Under the pieces are notes generated by a model. The model was given only the letters and a program-made list of their open reading frames with translations, was not told the DNA's origin and ran no database searches. DNA of 64,000 nucleotides from Ustilago trichophora. Its lineage: Eukaryota; Basidiomycota; Ustilaginomycetes; Ustilaginales; Ustilaginaceae. The translations under genes and the position numbers were made by a program. The DNA is taken from the NCBI GenBank assembly GCA_900323505.1, contig OOIN01000027.1:1-64000 (forward strand). The letters are read 5' to 3'. Of the stretch, positions 50,145 to 59,553 are shown one piece after another. Position 1 is the first letter of the stretch; each line of letters begins with the position of its first letter.

Positions 50145-52922
50145 ATGTCATCCTCATCGTCACCACAAGCTGCTCTGCGATATGCGCCTCGGAGATGGGT
50201 ATCCAAAACTGAAAACAGCGACTCGCTTACCCAACGGTGTGAGCCAAACAGCGGCTGGGGCAAGTACTCCTTGTACATTCCATATAGTGCCAAGATGGAG
50301 CGGCTCAACGAGAAGGCGACAATGCACAGAATGGCGAGCATTGCTCCCACAAGTCAAGACGACAGGCTCGGCGAATTCTATAGCGTGAAGAGCTGTAGAG
50401 ACACTGAGCAGCCATCGCCTCTTCCTATCGACAGTGCAAGCTCTTCTGCTTTCCACCATTATCATCGATTTGATCGTCGACAGCAGCAAGACAGAGCGAG
50501 CAGCAGTAGCAGAGCCCGTGCCTTTGTTTCACAGTATTCGCCGCCGGGCTTCTATCGGGACCGTCTTGCCGAAACTTCTTGGTCGCAGTCACAGGATCGC
50601 TGCTTCCAATCCACCTCTGCTTCTCCGAACAGCTCTTACGCATCTGCTTTCTCCACAGACGACGATGGAGGCATAGGTCTGTCTCCGGTATCCAGTCTTA
50701 TCTCCACCACCAGAACGCGATCGCGTCCCAAATTGCGCTCACTCTTGATTCTTTCGCACCGCAACAAGCTCTCTTCCCGTGACCTTGCTCTCTCTTCCGC
50801 CAACGGCGTTGGTGGCCAGAACCGTACCTGCTCTGTCGACACGAGCAATAGCGTACCCCTTTCTCCTTTTGAGGGATCTAAATCTACTCATTCCATCTCC
50901 GCGTCAATCGCTGCAAAGTATCGCGAGTCCAACGACCTGGACGAGGACAGCAATTTTTCAACCTCTCATTACAGAGCACAGCGCAACTTTCGAAGCTACC
51001 AACAGCGCAGAATCAGCAGCGAGCCAAGGTACGATTTCAGAAGAGATTATCCCCCTTACAGTCACAGAGAGCTGCGCAGATCTCCCAGCGAACAGGACTC
51101 ATACTGGGCTGTCATGCACATCATGAATGAGAAAACCGGCGACACCTTGCCCGCCACACCGACCAGTCTTGGCGCCGGCACGTCGTATTCCGACCATGAA
51201 TTTGCCGCGCATATGGACAGCGAACGTCAAGGTAGCTTAAGGGGAGCCAAGGTCAAGAAAACTTGGCGGTTCTGGGTGATCTTCACTGCTTTGATGTTGG
51301 TCGCGTTTTGCGCAGGTGAGTTGCTCCTTCCGCGCAGAAGCTGAACGATTCTGGCGAATACGAGTACTGACTCCTGTGATTCAAACGATTTCATTGATAC
51401 AAAACCAGCTTTGGACATGACGATGATCAGCACGGCTCTACCAGCAATCGTCGCCGATCTTCCAGAGTCGTCGATTGCCGCCAATTGGGTCACCTCGGCT
51501 TTTCTTCTTCCCATGGTCGCCTCGCAGCCCATTTTTGGCGGTCTTTCGTGCTCCATTGGCCGCAAATCTTCGATCAACGCCGCTCTCGTCATCTTTCTCG
51601 TTGGCTCGGTCGTGTGCGCATGTGCCAAGAGCTTGCTTGTGCTCGTCATCGGCAGGGGCATCCAAGGACTCGGCGGCGGAGGCATTCATTCCATGTGCGA
51701 GATCATCATGTCTGACCTGACGACGCTTCGCGAGCGCGGTTTGTTTTTCGGACTGATTGCGCTGGTCTTTGCTGTCGCGGGCTTTGCAGCGCCAGTGATG
51801 GGCGGTGCGTTCAGCGAGCGTTCTTGGCCATGGATCTTTTGGATCAATCTACCGATCGGCGCTATCGCACTAGTACTTCTTGCACTATTCCTCAACATCA
51901 AGGTGCCGCTACTCGAGGGAAAGGAAAAGTGGCAGAGGCTCGACCTGTTTGGCAACACGATCCTGTTTGGCTCGGTCACGTCGGTCTTGATCGCAGTGAC
52001 AGAGGGAGGCATAAAGTACCACTGGTCGAATTGGCGCGTCTGGGTGCCGTTGGTGGCGGGACTGCTGGGATTGGCGCTCTTCCTCGTCATTGAATGGGTG
52101 CCCAATCGCCTGGCGCCCAAGCCTGTGTTTCCTCTGGATCTTTTCAAGGAGCGCACAGCTGCCATTGCATATGTCCAGACGTTTATCCACGGAGTCATCT
52201 TTTACGGTATCATCTATATGGTACCCATCTACTTTCAGTCGATCAAAGACCGCACGCCACTCGAATCGGCGATATGGTCTTTCCCTCTATCTGCGCCCTC
52301 GTTCCCGCTTGCCATGGCTGCGGGCATTTCCATCTCGCTCACTGGCAAGTACAAGCTTTTCATCTTTGTGGGATGGGTGCTCATGGCTGCAGGAATCGGC
52401 TGGATGACGCATTGGCACGTCGACACGAGCAAGATGGAATGGATCTTTTCGCAGATCATTGCAGGAGCAGGAGTTGGGATTCTGTTCCCAATTACGTTGC
52501 CTCCGATCCAAGCGGCGTTGCCGGCATCACGGCTGGAAAGCGCAACGAGCGCCTATGCTTTCACTCGCACCTTTGGCGCAGTATGGGGCATCACTGGCGC
52601 CACCACCATCTTTTCCACCCAAGCCGCCAAGAATCTCAAGCCGTATTATCCGCTGCTCAATCCTCTGGGACTGAACGAATTCACCATCGTAGCGTTTAGC
52701 GAACATCTGGACCAGCTACCCTCGGCACTCGAGACGACCGTCAAAAAGGTTTATGCGGATGCTATCTCGTACTCATTCTGGCTCTTCGTCCCTCTTGCCA
52801 TCATTGGATTCTTCAGCACTTTCGGAATGAAGGCTCTGCCTCTTCCAGACTTTATCAAGTCAGAGGCAAGGCTTGAGCAGAAGGAAGATGCGTTACCGGC
52901 GCTAGGCGCAGGAACTGCCTAA
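50145..52922 (+). CDS. mmf1: Mmf1, MFS exporter of MEL
   Basis: Two exons, 50145-51315 and 51409-52922, spliced GTGAGT...AACCAG, rejoin VAFCA to ALDMTMISTALP, the TM1 signature of DHA-type drug/lipid exporters. Exon 2 has further MFS motifs: SAFLLPMVASQPIFGGL, GIQGLGGGGI in TM4 and GFAAPVMGGAFSERSW in TM5. 14 hydrophobic segments are plausible. Mmf1 is the plasma-membrane MEL exporter. From the ATG at 50145 the product is 894 residues, with about 370 hydrophilic Ser/Arg-rich residues before TM1. This is unusually long; a later start, such as one in MHRMASIAP or MHIMNEKT, cannot be excluded. Confidence 0.88.
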
Positions 52923-53349
52923 CACGATGTTGTAGTTGCCCGTATTGATTTTTTTTGCACCGTGTCTCGTGATTTGATATGTATATTTTGCTTGCTTCTT
53001 CGAATAGCCTTTGACGGTCTGAGATCTGGTCTGCCTCCGTACATTGGTCAGGCCGGGCAAGCGGCGGCCACACCTCGCGTTTTCAATTTGCTGCCATTGG
53101 TACTGTACTGTACAGCAAGATCTGTGCATTCAAGCTACTCTGCAGACAACGGCATTATCTGAGCCGAAAATCCAACTTTTGCCAAAGGGACGGGCATTTT
53201 CCTCCAATCACGAATTTGTCCGTCCCAACGGTCCGTACTTCAACTTTATTCGACGGCTGCCCAACCGCGTTTAGAGCCGACTGTACAGTATGTACACTCT
53301 TGGAGAAATGCACTTTTGGACGCGAAGAGGCTGATGCAGAAAACCAATT

Positions 53350-53384
<35 letters not shown>

Positions 53385-53750
53385 CGCTTAGCCGAGCCTG
53401 GCGTACGCCAAAGAACTATCACAGTGTGCACCGATTGCGATTCTTGCTGGATGGCCGGATACGGTGGGACTATGAGTTTAGCTACTTAGCTAGCCGTGGA
53501 TGTCACGCTTCTTACAGGCGATAAGATTGGATCAAGAGCTAGGCAGATGCAGTATTCGCTGGACCGCTGTCAAAAGGCCACTGAAGTGACGGCAGAACCC
53601 AAATCGTCTCGACCAAGGACGATATAAACGCATGATGGAACATACTCTTTCCACGACCAACATCCCCACCATCATCTGCGCCCCTTCTGAACAGATCAGA
53701 ACCTCAACCACTACGGAGCAAAGCATCTCATACACGAACTTGATTTCAAG
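52923..53750. other. Intergenic mmf1-mat1 with 28-A tract
   Basis: No gene. Contains a TACTGTACTGTACAG stretch (53101), CTGTACAGTA (53281) and 28 consecutive A (53354-53381). It ends in the mat1 core promoter. Confidence 0.5.
53623..53628 (+). promoter_or_regulatory. TATA box of mat1
   Basis: TATAAA lies 128 bp upstream of the mat1 ATG. Confidence 0.5.
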
Positions 53751-55512
53751 ATGCACGTGATGGAAGGTTACGATGCCGTACCGGTGCCCGTGCTGGATAG
53801 CACCATTGGCAAGTAAGTTTTGCATCGCCATCGGTTCATTCCTTGCCAGCCTCGAGCTCTTAAGCCTTTCTGACGCCCCTTTCCGGCTTTGTTCTGAACC
53901 GCAGTACAGATATTCTTGTAAGTTGCTTGTGCCCAACCCCGCTATCCGGTATCATTAATCGAAGCGTCTTTGCTGACCATTCCTGGTTCGTGACCTCTGT
54001 GCATTTCTTCAGGCTCGAATCACATTGACCTTCCCACAAACCCTTTCTCTATCGTACCTCGAGGATTCATGGTACGCCTTGGTGCGTGCTTGGCCCATTC
54101 TCGCAGCACGTATTCGAACCACGCCGGCAACACCTTCGGGCATCTCGTACTGCATTCCTCAACCTCGCACCCTCGAGACGCTCGAAGCTCGCTCTCGCAT
54201 CAGCTCAAAGCCTCTGGATCAACACATTGCCCTTGTCAAAGCCTCTGACCGCTCAATCGCATCGTACCATCCCATCGTTGGGAAAGCGGTGTCTAATAGC
54301 CTATCGCGTACCGAGATCGTCCTTGGAGATGCGCCCAACCGAGCCCTTCAGGATCAGATGACGTGTCAAAATGCGTGCCGAACCTGGAAACAGCTGCTCA
54401 AGGCGGACCAAGCTTTTGTAACGGCCCAAGCAACCAGCTATTCTGACTCAACGACGGTGACAATCGCCTTTAGCCATGCTTTGGGAGACGCGTTTGCGAT
54501 CAAAAGTATCTTCCAGGGCTGGCAGCATAGCTTGAACAGCAACGTACCAGCCCCATTAGAGGACCTGGGCAAGGATCCTTACCTCGATTACCTACCTCCT
54601 CATGGCAAAAACGCCGTCGACAAGGACGGCAGACCACTCAGCCTCCCTTTGGGATGGAAAAAGTTTGGCTTCTTCAAGAAGTTGCGCTTGGTATCAAATC
54701 TGCTGTGGGACATCACCGTCAAGCGACCTGAAAAGTGCATAAAGCAGTTCTACATATACATTCCCGACGAAATGGTACAGCAGCTGCTTGCCGAAGCACG
54801 ATCAGACCTCGAACAGTTCTACAACAACAACGTGACAGAAGCAGGTGTCGAGATGCAACCATCCCTCCCACCAAGCGTGAGCACTTTCAATGTGCTCTTC
54901 GCCTGGCTCTTGCAGAACATCCACGCTGCCAATTCCAACCCCAAGAAACGCAGCACAGTGCTGACGATCGTCAACGCTAAACATCGACCTCCCGCCGGCC
55001 GTGATACGCAAGATTACCCCAAACACCAACTTTGGGGAGGAGCGTTTGGCCTACCCCTCAAACCGCTCTCTTGCAAAGACTATGCAAGCCTCCCACTTGG
55101 TCAGGTCGCTCTGCATATCCGAGAATCGATCCAGGAACAAGTCGACCCGGTAAATATCCAAGCTAACATTGTCACCCTCCTCAAGCACTCGTTGTGGAGA
55201 AAGCCCTCTGGCAAACTCATATTCTTCGCCGAACCCGACGATTACTGGTCCGGCTGCACCGAATGGCGTTCGGTCAAGTTTGGGTCCATCGACTTTGCTG
55301 CCGCCGCCTTTGCCGAAACGAACAAAGAAAAGGCAGAGCAGGAAGCGATACGACCAGTTGCGATAGGAGCGCACATGGAGATCCCAATGACGCAGCGCAA
55401 TCGTTGGGCCATCTTTGGAGATGCAGGCAAGGGCGTTTGGCTCTCCGGTGGCATGACGAGGAAGGAAGCGAGGCACAAGGATGGCTTTGGAAGATATGCT
55501 TTTGTACACTAG
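53751..55512 (+). CDS. mat1: Mat1, MEL acetyltransferase
   Basis: Three exons, 53751-53812, a 13-nt micro-exon 53905-53917, and 54013-55512, give 524 residues. The splice sites (GTAAGT...CGCAG and GTAAGT...TTCAG) restore LDSTIGNTDILARITLTFP; skipping the micro-exon would break the frame. The protein is a condensation-type acyltransferase with HALGD (His180, Asp184) and a C-terminal VWLSGGMTRKEA block. Mat1 uses acetyl-CoA to acetylate the mannose at C4' and C6' late in MEL assembly. The C-terminus RYAFVH is not a PTS1, which fits a non-peroxisomal last step. The open frame alone, starting from a TTG at 54025, would miss the N-terminus. Confidence 0.9.
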
Positions 55513-55807
55513 CTCAGAGAAAGATAGATTGCACGCTACTGAGCTATCAAAGCAGCGGTGACGCGGTTGAGACTCGCTTCTAGACGTCGCGCCAACAGGA
55601 GGACGATAAGACACACACACAGAGAACATTCTGAAGGGCTAGGGTTACACCGCCACCACTAGCTTGCAAGCGAAACGTTCGTTTATATCGACAGCCACGG
55701 CTGGAAGCCAGCAGGTGACTCCCTTGAGTGACTACGTGTCTTTTCTTGACCCCCGCTTCTGTGATGTTTTGTCACTGGGCTTCCCTTCGTCCTGATGAAA
55801 CATGGAC

Positions 55808-56875
55808 TCAAAGCTTGGCGAATTTGGGGACTTGTTTCTGCATAGTCGCAAGCATGGCTACGGGCATATCTTCCGACTGAAGAAGCGCAGAGTTGAGCGC
55901 CTGTGTATACTTTAGACCTTCTTCAACGCTGAAGCATTTGGAACCAAAGGAGTGAGCAAAAGTGTCAGTGCACCCGATCTACAATGAGGTTGCTCAAGGG
56001 GAAGCGAAGAGAGCTGGTTGACTTACCTGTGATCGCGACTGTGAAGGAGGTAAATCTTGGTTCCGCGTACGGCGACAGGCGCTTTGGATGCGATGATGGA
56101 TGCAGTTTCCACAGCAGCAGCTACGTTGTTGAGCATTTGCGAGAGAATTTCCGAACGGAAACGGAGAAAGACAATGCTCTGCGTGAGTATCTGCTTTTGC
56201 AACAAGATACCCAAAAGAAGGCAGAACCGGGTACTTACCGACAACTTGATCCCTGCCACCTTGGACAATCTTGCTGAGGAAGCCGATCTGCCTGGCTTCT
56301 GTCGCACCGAAATCTCTGGCAGTGTAACACAGCTCTCTGGCTAGCGAATCGTTTCCAACAATTTTGGGGAATCTTTGCAGCGTTCCGATATCCGCCGCCA
56401 AACCCACGTCGACTTCCTTGATGCTGAACCTGGCATCGTGGGTGGAATACCTGATATCGCATGCCGACAAGATATCGATCGCCAGACCAAAAGCGACACC
56501 GTGAACTGCGGCAATCACCGGCTTTTCAACGTGCTCAAACCAGGAGATGGCTTGTTGAAAGTCTCGCACATGTGCACGCATTGCGAGAGCCTTGCGTGCA
56601 GCATCAGGAGCCTCAATGTAGGCTTCGGGAAGACTCGGCTCGTTGATATCTAGACCTGCAGTAAAACAACGTCCTTCTCCAGCAACTACAATCGCCGCAA
56701 CATTGGGATCATCTCGAACCGTTCGAAGGATCTGCGCGAGTTCCTGCCATTTCGCATCAATCCACGAATTGACAGGCGGTCGATTAAAGGAAAGCAGAAG
56801 AACTCGGTCGGCGGCAAGGGTGAGTGTGTGATACTTTGCAGCTGGATATCCAAGGTATGCGGTTGACGACGACAT
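55808..56875 (-). CDS. Peroxisomal delta3,5-delta2,4-dienoyl-CoA isomerase-like (ECH family, PTS1 AKL)
   Basis: Three exons, 56875-56239, 56120-56027 and 55928-55808, give 283 residues. Introns are GTAAGT...CGTAG and GTAAGT...CTTCAG. A nearer acceptor at 56179 puts exon 2 out of frame, whereas 56121 restores RDQVVAAAVETASIIASK, matching the family. Crotonase features: GRCFTAGLDIN and GVAFGLAIDILSACD form the oxyanion hole, and KEVDVGLAADIGTLQRFPK carries the Glu/Asp pair diagnostic of the dienoyl-CoA isomerase (ECH1) group. The C-terminus KFAKL is a PTS1. The enzyme would reposition double bonds so unsaturated acyl chains can pass through peroxisomal beta-oxidation. It is convergent with mat1 (295-bp gap), so it may supply acyl-CoA for MEL. 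Confidence 0.88.
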
Positions 56876-57928
56876 CCTGGGCAGATGGTATGGAGAAGAT
56901 CGCGACAAGTCACGCCAGAAGGTAGATCAAAGGGTAGGACAGCAAGAAGGAAGGAATCCAACGAACAATCATTCGTTTCGCATCGTGGCTGATGCTTCGT
57001 TGTCTCTTGAAAGCCTCGTTTGTCGGACAAGACATTTGTCTTACTGTCATTGCCTCACACTCGAGCGAAACGCCAAGGTTTGAAGCGACGTCCAGTAGCG
57101 CGGCCAGCGTCACGAAAGCGCTTTGACTGCCACAGACCAGTTGAAACATATCCTAAAAAAAGGAAACGGGGTGGCTACGGGGGGTGGCTCCGAGGTGGAT
57201 ACCTCCTTTTTTTAGGATATGAAAGTTTTGGGCGCCACCTCAGATGTTTTGGCTGACCCAGCGTAGTTGCCGTCCTTCGTGATAGACGGTCGAGCCAGAG
57301 GTACGCTATAAGAATCAAGGTTGCCACAACTGGAATGTGATGCAGTTTTTTTAGGCACCGACATGCAGCACTGCATAGTAAGTCCTCGTTCACGCGTTCG
57401 GCAATATCTGCTGCGCCCCACATCCTACATCCCCACCCGCCCCAACCAACTCGTTGCAGCAAACTACAGTATCAGTACGTTTCATGACCTCACGTCTGAG
57501 CCTGCGTCGCGCATGCGGGTGTTTCTGTCTTGGCGACATCATGAGCAGGCTTGTATGCCCAACAGCTCGTAATTTCGCAATCCTGCTCTTTGGCGTAAGC
57601 TATTCTGCGAGGATTCCTGCGGTTCCCACACGGTAACCACTTTGGAGTCTGAAAGCGTGATCCGCCGTTCGAGATCATACTGTATTGCCTACCCTGGTGG
57701 CAATCAATGTTCACTGCACAGCATCAAGAGATTGCGCTCAATGACTGAATCGAGTTTGTTCGATCTTCTGTTCACAACACAAACATGATCTTGGCAGTAT
57801 TTATGATGGCTACCCTTTCGCTCAGGCTCCACATCTCGAATTGTATAAAGTCTCGTTTGGGCCTGCAGTACCGCCGACTCACCTTTCGACAATCATCCTT
57901 TTGACAGAGACCGTTCCGTAATTCCACA
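56876..57928. other. Divergent intergenic region isomerase / hydroxylase
   Basis: No gene. Contains a compact foldback element (57147-57221). A TATAAA at 57844-57849 lies 80 bp before the hydroxylase start. Confidence 0.55.
57147..57221. mobile_element. 75-bp foldback element with perfect 18-bp TIRs
   Basis: Both ends read CATATCCTAAAAAAAGGA inward. The interior is GGGTGGCT-rich, like the family A elements at 25-27.6 kb, so it is a short relative 30 kb away. Confidence 0.65.
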
Positions 57929-59038
57929 ATGTCGAATTCAGCGGTGGATCCTCGCCGTCCATGTCAAGTTGCAACCAAGCCTCAACCAGAGTCGGCGGAA
58001 CAGGCTCACAGGACAGTGGACGCAACCGCCGCACCTAAGAAGCACGCCATGACCTCAACATGGCGCAGAAAACATCCCAAAGATTGGTCCTTTTCTGAAC
58101 GAGCGCTGGTCAGCTTGGGACTCGTTCCGAAACTTTTTACAGAGGCAGACAAGTCTCGACCTCCCGTATTCGCCAAAGATGCCCCTGTTCCAGTGTATCC
58201 CCTTTGGAAGATGCATTTCTTTGTGGCGCCCAAAGCTCTCGCGCCACTCATGCTTCATGCTTCCTTCGCCTACTTGACCGGCATCCAACTTGGCCGAGCA
58301 TGGGTAGCTCCCTTGTACATAGTCTACTTTGTCATCATCGGCACGAGATACGTATCTTGGTGCAATGGCACAGCCGCAGAGCTGGGCACATTCGACGGAC
58401 AGGCGCAGCGCGATGCGGTACCGGATGTAGACACGACACGTGTTATGCTCGAGCTTCTATCCGTTGCGCTGGTCCGTACCGGCGTTGCTGTTCCTTACCT
58501 CTACGATCCCCTTGCGCCCATCTTTGACATCAAGACGCTACTCTTGCTCCCCATCAATGTGTTCTGCTACGCCGTTGCTCTCGACTTTTACTTTTACTGG
58601 TACCACCGTCTCATGCACGAGGTCAACTTTCTATGGCCATTCCACCGTAAACACCACACTACAAAACATCCAACCGCAGCATTCGGTGCCTTCGCAAGTC
58701 ACGAGCAAGAGTTCTTCGACATCCTCGTCATTCCCATCCTAGCTTGGCTCACCTGGCCAATCGACTTTGCCACTTGGTGGGTCACAATGTGCTACATTGT
58801 CTACGTCGAGGCTGTGGGACATTCGGGAATTCGTGCCTACTTTCAAGTTCCCACCACTTGGCCTCTGAGGTATCTCGGCGTCGAACTCTGCGTTGAGGAT
58901 CATGACATTCACCATCGTCACGGCTGGAAGAAGTCAGGCAATTACGGCAAACAGACGAGATTGTGGGACGCTCTATTTGGTACAATGTTGCCCAGAATTG
59001 AAGGAACTTTGCGCAATATAGACTGGGACCGCTCGTAG
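57929..59038 (+). CDS. Fatty acid hydroxylase/sterol desaturase superfamily membrane enzyme
   Basis: 369 residues, no intron, ATG at 57929. Three histidine boxes that bind a di-iron centre are complete: HRLMH (226-230), HRKHH (239-243) and HDIHH (325-329). Hydrophobic segments around residues 100-140, 175-225 and 262-295 form the membrane domain. Family members hydroxylate or desaturate sterols, sphingoid bases or acyl chains in the ER with cytochrome b5 or similar electron donors. Subfamily is not clear; it does not carry an obvious cytochrome b5 domain. Its place two genes from mat1 makes a role in MEL or another glycolipid worth testing, but no direct evidence links it. Confidence 0.88.
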   Translation: MSNSAVDPRRPCQVATKPQPESAEQAHRTVDATAAPKKHAMTSTWRRKHPKDWSFSERALVSLGLVPKLFTEADKSRPPVFAKDAPVPVYPLWKMHFFVAPKALAPLMLHASFAYLTGIQLGRAWVAPLYIVYFVIIGTRYVSWCNGTAAELGTFDGQAQRDAVPDVDTTRVMLELLSVALVRTGVAVPYLYDPLAPIFDIKTLLLLPINVFCYAVALDFYFYWYHRLMHEVNFLWPFHRKHHTTKHPTAAFGAFASHEQEFFDILVIPILAWLTWPIDFATWWVTMCYIVYVEAVGHSGIRAYFQVPTTWPLRYLGVELCVEDHDIHHRHGWKKSGNYGKQTRLWDALFGTMLPRIEGTLRNIDWDRS

Positions 59039-59553
59039 CACCGTCTAGTCTTACAGACCTTGCCGAAACCTCTGCTACGGTACAGCATCTCCTATCTGTA
59101 TGATCCGAAGGCGGTAAATGAATCGCATTGTCAATCAGCACATAGTGATAGTGACCGCTTGAACAAAGACGATACGTCGGTGTGTGTATCCCAAACTCTG
59201 TCTGGACTCTGGCCAGAGCCTTTGCTTGCGAGAATGCGATTTGCGCAGATGGCCTACGATCAAAAGTTCGTGAGACCAGACAAACCGCATCACAGCTTTT
59301 TGAGAAGCATCTCCATTCTTTGTTGAGAACCTCGGAGGCGTCCACAGGCCAAGCGCGAGCAGCACTTGTCCGGCTTCACTCCTTCAACAATCTGTCCCTC
59401 AAGCTTCTGTTTCGAATTCCTTCTACCTCTGTCTCCGCACCAGCTGTTCCAAACGCACACACTTTTTCTTTACTTGTTGCTGACCACGAGAAGTTTTGAA
59501 TGAAAGAATCTAGATTCGAGTGTGGAAGGAAACACAAATAGCATCTCGTTCGG
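59039..59553. other. Convergent intergenic, nothing seen
   Basis: 3' flanks of the hydroxylase and the large TPR-like gene. No repeats or coding signal. Confidence 0.5.

Noticed and set aside
56179..56238. 60-bp intron in the isomerase gene using the CGCAG acceptor at 56179
   Set aside because: It keeps exon 2 in a frame that loses the conserved IASK-PVAV region. The acceptor at 56121 restores the family sequence and the AKL end.
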